In this document: piece by piece, positions 10,627 through 22,500 of the stretch
Layout: each line of letters starts with the position of its first letter
Position numbering within the stretch: the first letter of the stretch is position 1
The notes under the pieces: model-generated
Told to the model about the DNA's origin: nothing
Database searches by the model: none
Seen by the model: only the letters and a program-made list of their open reading frames with translations
Assembly (NCBI RefSeq): GCF_001949145.1
Contig: NW_019091355.1
Location: 2,570,209-2,634,208 of the forward strand
Reading direction: 5' to 3'
Length of the DNA: 64,000 nt
Origin: Acanthaster planci
Taxonomy: Eukaryota > Echinodermata > Asteroidea > Valvatida > Acanthasteridae
Position numbers and translations under genes: made by a program

Positions 10627-11188
10627 GATATCTACGGAGCTCTGGAAGTGCCATCCAACATGTTGACATTCTGACATTGTTTCTCGGGATAACGACATGT
10701 GCAGGCAAGATTTATAGTAAAGATTGCGGTAACGCCATGTATTTATCTCTTCTTCGAGTATGTGTGGTTCTGAAAAGAACCGGGGAATAACTCCACGTTT
10801 CGAACAGTGTACTCTGTCCGTCTTCGAGTTATTCCCCGGTTCTTCTCAGAATCACACATACTCAAAGAAGAGATAAACTACATGGTGTTACCGCAATCTT
10901 TACTCTCAATCTAGTTTCTTTCACCATGAAAACCTTTAAGTCTTATATGTACAGGCAAGATGTTCACAACCTAAGCTAATTTATCTCGAGATGACGACAT
11001 CGTAAAAGTTGGATGGCGACATCCTGCGATAATTTACCAAGGAAAGACGACATCGTAAAAGGGTAGACATCACACGTGCTGGATATCGTCGTCTTGGAAT
11101 AAATTATCTAAGGATGTCGTCATATTGAGAAAAAAATAAGTCAAGATTTCAACAAGTCAGATGGCACTTCCAGAGCTCCGTGGGTATC
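10627..11188. mobile_element. Fold-back DNA element F1 with long imperfect terminal repeats and an internal 79-bp hairpin
   Basis: The ends are imperfect inverted repeats of about 55-60 bases: ACGGAGCTCTGGAAGTGCCAT near 10634 is mirrored by ATGGCACTTCCAGAGCTCCG at 11161-11180, and similarity continues inward. Inside, 10716-10793 and 10826-10904 form a near-perfect stem with a 32-base loop. Further in, GACGACATCGTAAAAG occurs at 10993-11008 and 11046-11061, with inverted relatives (GATGTCGTC) near 11110. There is no transposase reading frame, so it is non-autonomous. The superfamily cannot be assigned without the ends of an autonomous relative. Confidence 0.75.
10716..10904. repeat. Long hairpin (78/79-base arms, about 32-base loop) inside element F1
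   Basis: The left arm runs from AGTAAAGATTGCGG to GAATAACTC and the right arm is its reverse complement with only a few mismatches. Transcription would give a long stable RNA hairpin, so it is also a potential small-RNA source. Confidence 0.85.
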
Positions 11189-12219
11189 TTTTCCACTTTT
11201 TAACCGATAAATATAGTGACAAGATCGCAGAGCAATGGACTGGCATCTATGCGAATTGTCGGAAGGTTTGGGTGCTGGCTCTAACAGAATTGATGAAAAC
11301 TGCAAACCGCTAATTTGCCGGTCGATAGTTCCCGGCATAATTGTCTGAATATGGCCCGGTCTCCGCAGAGATGTTTTTTTGGAATTTGCGGGAGGGCGGT
11401 GCTCGGCTTTAGGACAAGTGTTGATAAAAATGGGTCCCGTGGTATAAAGAATCCCAGGGGACTTTTTTTTCATCGACTGCGAAGCTATAGAAGGCATTTC
11501 AATCGTGGAATGTGTCACTATGAAATATTAATGGCGATGCCAATACTTGTGAGTCCTTTGAAAAACAAACAACAGGTGGTTCACTTTAAAGGAGCGGCAA
11601 CATCTTGGACGATCTCTCGTGAATCTGTCAAGAAGCCGCGTGGACGATCTAACTCCTCGTGGTCCATATGTCTCCCAAACCACTGACAAATGTTCAAACC
11701 AACTTCTTTCAAGGAACAATTTTCCCAGAGGAATTCCATAACGGAGCAACGACTCTTTGGGCCTCGACGCTCAAACACAATGTTCCAAATTTAAATGCCT
11801 CATAGGAGCACACTGCTGGTTCAAGTACACGTGTCCGGGAACCACATGTGGCTGCATACGGTGTCTTCGTTAGCATCGCGTCCATACAGAGAGACAATTG
11901 ATCGAGGTGTGCTTTCTTGATGTGGTTTGGGAGACAACTTTCTAGTTAAACAGTATTTGAAGATCTAGTGTGAGCATAGTGGCTTAATCGTATGATTTGA
12001 AAAGTTTCTTGTTCTTGCAAAGGGTTGCTGTGGAATCAGTTAAGTAAGGGGGAATTGTGTCTGTGCACCATTGCTGAACAACTCCTTTAAGCAGCACGCG
12101 AAAGTTAAAAAACAGACAGCCAGACCCACAGCGAGAGTTAATTCCACTTTTCACTCGCAACTTGTCCGGACGCCTGACAAGTTGCTCTTAAGGCTGTACT
12201 TTCCGTCCTTATCGACCCA
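11189..12219. other. Intergenic stretch, no gene recognised
   Basis: The open frame at 11315-11686 (plus) and overlapping minus frames have no recognisable domain. Nothing else is supported. Confidence 0.45.
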
Positions 12220-12425
12220 TCTTGACCACGTGACTTCACCATCCCCGCGCGTGCGGATCATTAAAAGGCCGTGGATCGATATCACCTTTAAGGACCCCTT
12301 GCCACGTGGGCGGCCGCCTTGGTGCGCACTCGGGGCAGAGTCGCGTGGGTAAGGTGTTGTCGCAGGCCCGGCCCCCGAAAAGCTGCCGGGGTGGGGTGAT
12401 CGCACGAGCCCTCGAGCTTTGGACA
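12220..12425. promoter_or_regulatory. CpG-dense segment with two CACGTG E-boxes; candidate promoter or 5' exon
   Basis: This is one of the most CpG-rich patches in the window (GCGCGTGCGG, GGCGGCCGCC, GGCCCGGCCCCCG). Palindromic E-boxes CACGTG sit at 12227-12232 and 12303-12308, the type bound by USF, MITF and Myc-Max factors. A GGGTAAGG string near 12350 could serve as a donor for a non-coding first exon. No TATA box or open frame is convincing. Orientation is unknown; it could drive the secreted-protein gene 3 kb downstream. Confidence 0.35.
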
Positions 12426-13370
12426 GAATCGATCAGCTTCTGGTGTCTGTTGATTTTCCCCCCAGTTCGCAAACTGTTTTGTTCAGGTAGAGTGAAACCA
12501 ACACATTTTCTTTCAATATGAAATTCCTCGTGAATGTATAATGGGCCCAAAGAGAATTAGTCACCCCAAAGTTACGCCGTATATAGAAAGGAACGGTAAT
12601 GTTCAATTGTATAGGAGTCCAAGGAGTCTTAATATATTGCTCGTTGTGGGGAGATGAGAATTGTTCCCTATGGTGATCTTCCATTGTAACTTCGAGGTTA
12701 TTCATAAAAACGTACGTACGTCATATCCACAGAGATTATTGGCCACCAAGGAGGTGACCTTTGGGGCCGGTAAATCTATCTCACGTCACCCAACAAGTCA
12801 AAGTCAATTCCTTCAAAGAATTCCAACATTCATATTTACCACGCTGCCCCAGGCTGCCACTGACAATATTGGCTTCGGCTGATGTCATTTAGAAATTATG
12901 TGGCAATTTGAGCAGATTGGAATGTTGAGAGAGGTGCAACCACACGTAATCGGCCCAGCTAGGGGTGATCTGGTGATGCGCAACTTTAGATACAATGACG
13001 ACAAATCCAGTCTGTCGACACAATCAAAATGATAACAGAACAATAAACTAGCGAGTCAGGCCGACGTGGAATTAGGCTGAACGTGTAAGTTGCCGAACGA
13101 ACTCCTAAAAATTACGCTCTCCGTGTCGTCAGAAAATTATAACATGAAATATCTTTGAATCACACAAGCACCTTTATGAAACATTTTTCTGAGCATGAAC
13201 AGCTTCCTAAGCAATGCGAGGACACAAAAAGGAACAAATTGTAAAATTCCAAGCGTTCTTTCTGTTCTGCCTTAAAATTACACATTAATTCGGAAAATCG
13301 GCTGCTGGTGTGGGAATTCCACATCCTGTTGTTATATTGGGATTAGTAACAGAGCGGACACCGTGTGTGC
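12426..13370. other. Intergenic stretch, no gene recognised
   Basis: No domain-bearing open frame. It contains a 12-base ACGT-repeat palindrome at about 12712-12723. Otherwise unremarkable. Confidence 0.45.
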
Positions 13371-13375
13371 TGCAT

Positions 13376-13640
13376 GGTTTGGTTTGGTTTGGTTTATTAT
13401 TAAAAACTCAATAGCAGCCAGAGGCTGAATTACTGGGAAAATGGAAACTTTTATGTACGATAAAATATTACGATTACTACTGTAAGAGTATCTTGTTTAC
13501 AAAGTCAAGACAGGGGAACGACCTCAAAACCACCAAGAAAATATTATCAAAACAACCACTTCAAAACCGAAGCAATCAAAAGCAAAATGCAGCTGAACTA
13601 TAACAATCAAAGGAAATGATAAATCTTCCTAGTCTCTCTT
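13376..13640 (-). repeat. Candidate dispersed repeat beginning with (GGTTT)4
   Basis: Four GGTTT units at 13376-13395 lead into TTATTATTAAAAACTC and then an A-rich, Lys/Gln/Asn-codon-like stretch. A pentamer tract at one edge with an A-rich body fits the 3' end of a retroelement read on the minus strand. The far boundary is a guess. Confidence 0.35.
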
Positions 13641-14830
13641 CCGAGATCAAAGAACGGGCACTATTTTGTCATCAGCCCTATCGTCCACCTACGAAAAATT
13701 TCCTTTCGGGTTAATTACTTAACATATGACTAATTAAAAACACCATTGTCTTTCTTTAACAAACAGGACATCCACCAATCGGCGAAGTTGAACCGGAAAT
13801 GAATTCAGCGTGTTCTTTGATCTTTTTGATGCGGCCGGTATATGGAACACAAAGGCAGGTACATTGACGACTTCAAAGCGACCAAACATCTCTGGAATTT
13901 CTGTGGCTTTATTAAGCTGATTGCAACAGGTATTTTCTCACCAGATTAGATTGGATGGCGTTCAAACCGCAGTAGCAACAGAATGCAACATTATATTGGA
14001 TGAAGAATTCTGGAGTTAGGAACGCTCGGTTTTATAGGACCAACTCATCAGAATCGGTATCTTCTAATGTTTTGCAGCTCGCTTGGTTTTGACGCTTAGT
14101 TTTGAACTGATGGCGGTCAGGCGTTATCAACTCCACGCAGCCGTCAGTAGATTGCAACACTGACGGGTGTCAGCGGTCTCTTGAAAAGATAATAAAGATT
14201 GATAAGCGACCAGCGCTGACTTGTGGACGAACTTTCTTCAGAAAGCAAACAAACACACAAGAACTGAAGAAAGCAGAAACTAAGGAAGAAATGTATTTAA
14301 TCTTGATTCTCTTTTCCACTCTCTTCCCTTACAAGACAGTTAATTTCATTAATACTTTTGCAAAGGTTATATATGCAAGGTTTTTCTTTCCGCTATAGCG
14401 GATCAGTTGGTCTCGTCAAAATGCCTGATGTCAAATGTTCCATATTTGGTCATTTATGTATGCTCATCCTTCTCGAAGGGTAACAGCATCAATAACTCGT
14501 ATTTGTTTAAATAATGGAAATGATTGCACCTCACATCCTGAATAGCCAGGGCATGCTGGAATGTTTCCAGCCTCCACTTCCGAATTCAGATATTCCAATT
14601 ATGTTCTGGCTTCATTTACCGCAGGAAACAAGTTATAGAATTCAGTTCGTCTGGACGGATTTAGTCGACCCCCAAGTCGTGTGGGGGCATTCTTACTCGA
14701 GAAAATCGAACCTTTGAGGACTGCATTACACGTTCGATCCATCTTTTCACCATGACTAAGCAGTCAATGGAACTAACGTCCTTACACGTGTTTATTTTCG
14801 GTGACAACAAGCCGCAACAACTATTTCAGT
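13641..14830. other. Upstream flank of the secreted-protein gene, no gene recognised
   Basis: No coding signal. It contains a perfect 14-base palindrome TCCGCTATAGCGGA at 14389-14402. Confidence 0.45.
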
Positions 14831-14831
14831 C

Positions 14832-14838
14832 TATATAA
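14832..14838 (+). promoter_or_regulatory. Possible TATA box (TATATAA)
   Basis: TATATAA lies about 710 bases before the chosen start codon. It would place a transcription start near 14865 and make 14865-15541 a long 5' UTR. Weak on its own; the CRE/ETS cluster at 15.18 kb is an alternative promoter. Confidence 0.25.
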
Positions 14839-15007
14839 CGGTATTGATTTTAACGGAACAAAAAGTCGGTGCAACGCAGAAAGCGAGTGGCTGGTGTGTC
14901 TGGAATAAATCATTCACGAGTAGGGATGGTTGCCAAAACAGTTTGATAAACAATTCCGCACAAAAACGAAATACACCAACTCGGCTAGATAAGATCTTTT
15001 TAGTTAT

Positions 15008-15541
15008 GTGTATTTGATATTTTTGTTCCTTCATTTTTATGATGGGCTAAGTATTCTCTTAAAGGTTGAAGCAAGAGCTTTGCGTTTACAAGAACAATCC
15101 CACCCACAAAACAAATACTACCGACCAAATCTCGGCACCGGATCTCACTGCGCACGCGTGTCTCGTTTTCGACGTGACGTCACAGTAACGGCACTTCCGG
15201 GTGCTTGTGGTTCATGTGTGTGCAGCCAGGGGGGTGTTTCCCAACTTCCCAAAAGCGTGTCCGAGATCTTTGATAAACACCCGTCAATGCCACTCTCCAA
15301 ACCACATAACTTTCTGACAGTTGGACAGCGCTCGCATGATTTAGTTAAAAACAGTTGCCGGGACCACGAGCCATTCAGAACAGTTGAACAGCGCCACGCA
15401 GCGGACAGCACAGTGATTACATTCGACACACAACTTGGGTTTTGCACTGGAGAAAGGATTTGTCGCACGTTGGAAACACCGGGAATACTACAGCGTCAAC
15501 CACCACGCACTAGAATGCTGCCGAAATTCACATTTTTCACC
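15008..15541 (+). other. 5' leader of the secreted-protein exon, open in frame with the CDS
   Basis: The frame of the coding exon stays open upstream for 178 codons. An ATG at 15515-15517 is in frame nine codons upstream but in a poor context. The encoded sequence (SHCARVSRFRRDV and so on) has no domain and would bury the signal peptide, so I read it as 5' UTR. An N-terminally extended form cannot be excluded. Confidence 0.5.
15175..15201 (+). promoter_or_regulatory. CRE and ETS site pair in a CpG-rich promoter-like region
   Basis: TGACGTCA at 15175-15182 is a perfect CRE palindrome (CREB/ATF). CACTTCCGG at 15192-15200 is a consensus ETS/GABP site on the minus strand. The flanking sequence is rich in CpG (CGCACGCG, TTCGACG). 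CRE plus ETS next to each other is typical of TATA-less core promoters. It lies about 340 bases before the secreted-protein start codon, so it could be the core promoter or a 5' UTR element. Confidence 0.5.
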
Positions 15542-15971
15542 ATGGATGTATCACGGAAGACCACGTCAAGGACGTTTTCTGCCGCCTCTCTAGTTTTACT
15601 TTTACTATTCAGCATCAGCAAGTGCAATGCGTGCCAACCTGGAGAAGCAGAAATGACAGAATCCAAATTTTATCGGTCGCAAATTGTCATCCAGGCAACA
15701 GTTTCTACGAGACAGGATCGTGATGTAGTCGTTCGAGTGGAAAGAACTGTCAAACCCGCGGACGGATCCGGCGTTGACAGTGAAACGATAACCTTAAATG
15801 GATTTGGGACGGAGGACCCTTGTTTCTGGGAAGCCACGGATTTATCAGACAACACAGCGTATTTCTTCTTTCTTAGAGGCTTGGATGAGGCTGGTTATTA
15901 CCCGATCGTTGGCAATCCCGTGGAGGCAACGAAAAAGGAGAGAAAACTCGTCAGGAAGTTTATGCAAGATG
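15542..15971 (+). CDS. First coding exon of a secreted or membrane protein, candidate neuregulin (GGF-type N-terminus)
   Basis: The start ATG sits in an ideal Kozak context (CACCATGG). Residues 1-30 form a clear signal peptide: basic MDVSRKTTSR, hydrophobic AASLVLLLLFSI, then SKCNA before Cys31. The remaining 113 residues contain the strand IVIQATV (48-54), VVVRVERTVKP (62-72), ITLNGFGTEDPCFW (83-96), the aromatic strand AYFFFLRG (106-113), and end with VEATKKERKLVRKF (127-140). This order matches, from memory, the N-terminal kringle-like region of GGF2/NRG1 and NRG2 (VVIEGKV, YLVKV, RYIFFMEP, then LKKEVSRVLC). The middle NGFG...C also recalls the agrin NtA domain (SGFG...C, RIFFV). The exon ends in phase 1 at GATG/GTAAGC. 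Neuregulin genes have a huge intron at this point, which fits the lack of a following exon here. No Ig, EGF or transmembrane exon is visible in the window, so the identity is provisional. Confidence 0.55.
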
Positions 15972-18260
15972 GTAAGCCTATGTTATTTTCTGTTCTGTTT
16001 TGTTTGTTTTTTTTGGGGGGGCACTGTATTCCGTTCACAGTTAATGATATTTTCCCTCGGTAAACCCCTCTGGAAATCAACGTGTGTAAAATTTGTTTCT
16101 CATTAAAATGGACTGGTTTGAAACGACGATTGTAGTCAGCATGTCATGCATGCGTACAGAACGCTTCTGTGATTTGCGCTGCCGCCATTACGAAACACAT
16201 TGTGCAATCTCAGCTTTTAAACTTAGGGCTGATGAAACAAGTGCATTGAAGGTCATTGGTTTTATACATGATTGGCTGATTTCGTGACACCTTGTTAATG
16301 CTTTGGACGTGTGAAATATTTCTGAACATGATAAACATCCCCATTTTGCTGCGCCTCCTCGCAGATCCAAAAGGACAAAAGGGCTGAGTTTCCCTAAGTT
16401 CCAAAGGTCTGTGGGAAATCCTTGGGTATTTGTCGAGTGTACAATCACAGCATGCGCCAGTAACGGAAATAATTATGTCAACAGGTCCATTATGTAAATC
16501 ACAAAAGATATGTTTGCATGAACCATAATTTTACAATACGACAGACATCTCATTCAGGCATCCAAATACGAAGTGATGAACCAAAAGTCCGAGTACTTTC
16601 CAGTGAATTTCAGTGTTAAAGGGACCAGTCGTGCTGTACGAGCTGAGATGATAGTGAAGACATTATTGGGAAACAGCAAAATTTCGGTGGACTTTATTAA
16701 AACATGAAAAGGAAAAGAATTTGGTCGGAGGCAAGGAGGTTTGGCACATTTCAGTTTGTACGTCACAACGTGTACCTCTTTGATTACCCCTACGAAGTAC
16801 AAATGCTCATGCCGGTGTCTGGTTGGGTTATACATTTATTGCATACCATAGCTGCTTTTCCAATGTTATCTGTACAACTATGTAAAAAGTTGGTTCCGTT
16901 TCCACCTTTAGTTAAGGTGTGTTTAAATTTCGTAATCCCCCTTTTCCTGGGCTGGTCTGATTAATCGTAGCTCTGTAAGGCCAAAATTCTTAAGTTAGTG
17001 TGATGCCAGTGACACTGACACTGTCAGGAGTCATTGGAGCTACGTGCGTTGTTATGCTTTTCACAAGACTGTGGACCTTGAGCCTTCTGTAATTCCGTCA
17101 TGGCCTTGTTTTTAACCCCCTTTGAAATGAGAGTTTTATTGAAGTTAATTTAGTACTCGGACTCAGTCACTGAGCGAACATTTTTCCCACCTGTGGAAAA
17201 AAACTCATAGGGAATACCAGATATTTCTCCTCTCAGATTATTTCAGGAATCTTTCCTCGTAAACTTGACACTCAACAAGTAAATTGCAATCTGTCAAGCA
17301 GAGGAGGGCGAAATGTAAAAACGGGAAGTGATAATCAAGCACACCACCTCCAATGTTGTCATCCAAATGACAGGCTTGGCAATGACCCCATTTATTAAAA
17401 GAGCTGTCACTCCAGCCTGACTTTTTTCCCAGACCAATATGCACTACCGGTATGTCAAGGTCTTTGTTTATTCCATTTTCTTGCACGTTTTTACACCACG
17501 GGTAGCTTAATTGGTACATGTACATGTACATTCCTGTATGCCTGAAGTTTATCGCCATATCGCATTTTGTGCCATGATGAGATTACCATAGGTCAAGCTT
17601 CGGTGTGCTGGTTTAATTATATGTCTAAGTTGTTTATTTCGTGGAGTTTTGTTTTACTACATCTCTTGGTTTTTCTTTTGAAATATGGTTAAACCCCAGT
17701 TCTCGTACACTGTTGTTAGTTTGAACTGTTGTTGGACCTTAAGCTGTGGTTGACTTCCAGCCTACACTGTCTAGACGCCCTGGCCGTGCTTGTTCTGGAG
17801 GTATTAAACCCTCAAGGCGTCCATGGCTGATTATACAATCAATATTTCCCCGAGAAATTTACGAAGAAGTTGATCTCTCTGGCTAAAGGCAGTGATTCCA
17901 AACTCAACCACAAACTTGTCACGCTTTATTTTTCCACAGTACATGAACATGGTTCTAAAGTAACAAGTACAAGTGCCCGTAGGTTTGTAAGTGCAGCATA
18001 CACACCTGCTGCTTAGAAACTAGAAACATGTTTGGTAGAGAGTACACTTGCATGCACTTTTTAACAGGGTCAGAACCTAGTGGTGGGCATTTACAAGTAA
18101 TTAGAACTGGGTACCCTATTGAAGTACACCCGGAAAACATGGGTAACAGGGTACCTGCATGGGCATTGCCAGGACTTTTTTCCGGGGGAGGGGCAATCCA
18201 CTTTTGAGGGGGGATTAAAAAGGAACAGTTAATAGCGTTAAGGGGTCAACTTTGAAGCTT
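15972..18260 (+). other. Start of the presumed first intron of the secreted-protein gene
   Basis: It begins with the GTAAGC donor at 15972. No phase-1-compatible exon with a recognisable domain was found. TACATGTACATGTACA lies at about 17517-17530. Otherwise no supported features. Confidence 0.45.
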
Positions 18261-21200
18261 TTCAAGCAAATTGTTGATTTATACACTTTTTTTTCTTTTT
18301 CCACCTTTTTCCTATTTTCTTTTGGACCATACAATCCAAGCTTGCATCGTTCCTTTCAAAGACTCTTGCTGGGATCAAAATGTCAGGCCCTCCAACTTTG
18401 ACCCATTTCATTTTGCCAAAGTTGATGAGGCGAAACTGTTTGAGCATAGTTAAGTCATGGGCAATCTGCAGCACTCTAGGAAATATGTGTACACTGAAAG
18501 CCAACGGAGGTGGATTGGATAATGTTACTACGACCACCTGACAATAGAGGGCTTCGTTTGTCACCTCTCATTCTGGCAGGGTGTGCAGGTAACACAAGAC
18601 ACCCGCCCCATGCAAATTTGCTAACATTTTCAAAGAGGAACCACAAGATTTACCCAGCATCCTCAATAAAAAATGAGCCGCTTTACGAGGGGCTCATCGC
18701 ACCTGTTCAGCACGTTATGCAGACTCTATAAAAGTTTGTTTCCTCATCAAAGGGGGGCTTGGAGGGAGTGGATTGTTAATCATAGCACATGCAAAGACTT
18801 CATTTTTCAGACAGAGGACAGCCCGTCGTTGCGTTATTTATTGTGCATGCCGATACCATGCAATACCGTTGCTCACCGTGCATAGTTTAAAGTCACCCCA
18901 CAAATTTGCATCGCACTTCAAACAGGTGAAGTGGCTTTGAATTATGTAGATTGTCAGATTGTGAAACTGACAGGGAAACTTGTCAGAAATGTACATGTAC
19001 ATAAGATTATGTTTTTATAAATGTGAGACTTTGCCAAGGCAGTTGAGCCAATAAAGAGTGGACAGAGTTGCAGAAGGCAAAGGGCTGGAGAATCTAAAAG
19101 TAGTCAGGGTAATGATAGAGGCCATAAAATGTGAGCAGCGTGTTACACAAAGTATTCTGTAATCAGCTACGGTATTAGGCCTACCTTACAGATGTCTTCA
19201 TTCATAGCCTACATGTAAGTTTTGTAGCCAACCTGCCAATAGCGCTACGGAGCAAAAAAACAAGTTTGCAACAGGTGAAACCAAATTCTGGCTTTGCACC
19301 TGCTTTGAAAAATAAATGCTTCCCCTATATTGTGTGCTTCACACAACAGCTGTATGTATTGATTGATATCTGAGGATTCTTGCTGTGGATGTGCAGTGAA
19401 ACACAGAGCTTATGTGTACATGTCCATGTTGCCGTTAGGATTTGGTTCCATTTTCCACGGGATTTCCATCTGTTCTGAGAGGGTCGTTTCCGTGTTCTGC
19501 CATGGGGGTTAAGGCTTCTCCAGGGAGATAACCCAAATTAAGCTGCTTACTCATGTCCTCTCTTGATTGGAACGTCAGATAAAAGGAAATTCTGCAAACT
19601 TCATATTCTGCAGAATACAACCCTCAGAAGTAGGACCCCAGGATATTCCCACATGCTCAGTGCCTGGCTGATATTAGAAGACTGCAGTGCATTGTGGGAC
19701 TCGGTTTGATACAGAGGATCCAAGTGCAAGTCGAAAACTTGTTTGATGTGGAAAAATGCATTCGGGTGCAAAAGTAATCAGTAAAATTGTTGCGAAATTC
19801 CATCTGCCATCTTCGAAGGCAGTATCAAAGATTACATCCAAAATACCGACACATGAACAATATCCCAAAGTCTGAATTTTTGGTAGTGAGCAAGATGTGT
19901 TACATGTGGGCCTAATTGCTTCACCACATAGTCAACTTGAATGTCTGGATATTGCCCCTCCCCCCCGCCCCCACAGTTTTATTTGTAAGCCTATCCCATC
20001 ATTCTTTGCAAAAGCAAAGTAGAAGGATTCTTGCACATGTTGGAAATTATTTTAACACTGATTCAGCGTTGGTTTCAAAGATGTTTGACATTCAAGACTA
20101 CAAAGTGCATGTAGTGGTCAGCAGTGTGTGCTCACAGTCTAATGGACACAGTCAGCCCGCATATCGCTGATAATGCTCTTTCAATTATGCAGGTTGGGTA
20201 TTTATGTTAAGGGTGTGTACATTGTGAGCATTCTTTCAGTTTAAAGGGGAACGAGAAACAAAACAGGTAAGCCATCAAGGTGATATTCACAAACACAGTA
20301 CCGTGGCATGTTTAATTTGCAGTGCTTCTGTTTGAATAACAGAAGATAGTCAGAATGAGATGTCATTAGGAGATGTTATCAGACACCTGGATGCCGAGGT
20401 TCTCAAGAGAATTCAGTGCCAGTGGTTAGGGTTTGTAGAGCAGATTTCTTGTCGTTGATGCATTGCAGTCAGGCCAAGTAAAATAAAATCCATCAGCTCA
20501 TCATTAAAAGGAGGAGGTGGCCTTTGGTATTTTTGTTTTACCAAGATGGCCGCCAGTAGCTTTAACAATCAAAACTGCCAGCAACTTTTCAGTTCACAAT
20601 AACTGTCAGCTTTCTCCCAGTAATCCACAGTGGCTGTTTATTTCAGCCTAATGCATGCTCTTCTTAATTGTCATTTAGACAAAATTAACTGACATTTTCA
20701 GAATAAGTTGATTCCGGGTGGAAGTGAAAAAAATAAAGGATGTGGCTTCCTTATATTATGAGAGCAGAGAAAAATCAACCGATTGAGGTTTTTACTAGGC
20801 CTACCATAATCAGGTTTCTGCTTATTAGTTTAAATGTGATTAGGATGTTCCATGTCACTTGAAATAATTTGTTTGGATAGATTAGGTCATGATCGCTTTA
20901 TACTGGTAGTCTTGCTACATCTTTTTCTGCTCACAACCAGATGATTTTTGGGAGGTCAAAGTTGTTTTGGTCTTTGGAAAAAATATCTGAATCATCTCAA
21001 AATCACAACATTGTTGACAGAAAGGGGGACCCAGCAGGCAGGTTCATACACCGTCCCCCGTGGTTTACAGGTCTGCTCATGTCCCCAATCCAGACTTATC
21101 ATAGTCAATGTGCACCGTATTGAGACAGACACTGCAAGGGTGCGCAGTGCAGCAGCGACACAACACGCAGGCCCAGTGAAGGAATGAGATAAGCGGATTG

Positions 21201-22500
21201 CTTTCCTGTTCGGATTATGAGTCCCAAGACGGAAATTCTCCCCCTCCCCCCCCCTCCACTTCACAGGCAGGAGAGCATTTCACCAAGCTTGAGGGGCAAC
21301 TTTGGCTGGCATGTTGTGGTGGGGGTAGGTTAGAGGTGTCCAATGCTCCGGCTCCAGGCACCAGGCACCTGATCCATTTAGGGGGTAGTAACTCTGCTTG
21401 GCCCTAGTCCCAGGACATTTTGCTGAGAACCTCTCTGAAGCCTCTGCATTCTTCTGCCTTATACTAAACTAGCTACCAAAACCAATCTTTGATGAGGCCA
21501 GAATGTTGCAGGTGGATTAACGAACTGTCCCTCTGTACAATGTAGTTTAACATGTCTCCTAGACCACCCATCTGTGTAGTACCAATTCGTGTAACGTGTA
21601 TTTGACGGTAGGGCTACCTGTACACGTACCAGTTCACTGTAACTTCCTCAATGCTAAATACTTTAACAATCTTCCAAAATCTCCTGAGTGGATTTAGAAG
21701 ACTAGGAGAGAGTCGGGGTTCTGGTAACAGTGAGTTAGTTGCTTTGCTGGTACATATGCACTAACACGTGTATGCATGGAGTGCAGAGCGTCTGAGTGAT
21801 TGTTGAAAAGTTGAATCTAAAGCTGTGTACAGATGACTCGGTGACTCGTGTGGTATACTAGTAGCTTGGCAGAAGTCATCAGAGGTGAGATAGACGCGCT
21901 TGTAGTAGATTTGAAGGGGAAGTTGCGGTCTGAGGATTTGCACCATTGCCTGATTGTCCGATTAGTTTGGATCTAATTTCCCCAGTTTATATACGTATGC
22001 ATGTGATATCTATTTTTAAGTTGGTCTTCCAATTTAGTTACCCAGTGGAAGTAATGAACCTTTCCAAATTTAGCTACAACTTTGAGAATGTAATGTATGC
22101 GTACTCGTGCCATAAGTTTCAAGACATGGTGCATTTCCGAGCCATCTTTTATTGCAACGTGTTTGTTTATTTTCTTGGAGCAAAATCATTCCTCTACTGA
22201 TGACTTTCTGAGTTCTAGGGCCTGGTGTCAGTGTGTCTATAGTTATTTTCACGTCTGGATTTCAGTCTTTTTTTTTTGTTATGAAGCGAGAGGTGTGGAT
22301 TGAAGACATGAGGTCCAGACTGGAATGACTGATGTTAGGAAGGGGGCGGCAGGGGAAAGGCCTGTGCACGCATGGGAAAGGAGCAATTTCAGTAACTGAT
22401 TAAGGCCAGCCAGCAAGACCTTGAGGATGAAAAACATGCTAGTTAGCAAGATTCCTCTGCTTCAGTCCTTCCTGTTCCCTCCTTTCCCCCCCCCTTTTTT
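18261..22500. other. Presumed intron, no exon recognised
   Basis: Non-coding in appearance. A YY1-type AAGATGGCCGCCA lies at 20544-20556. C-rich runs at about 19960 and 21240 are typical of this genome. No repeat with clear ends seen. Confidence 0.4.
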
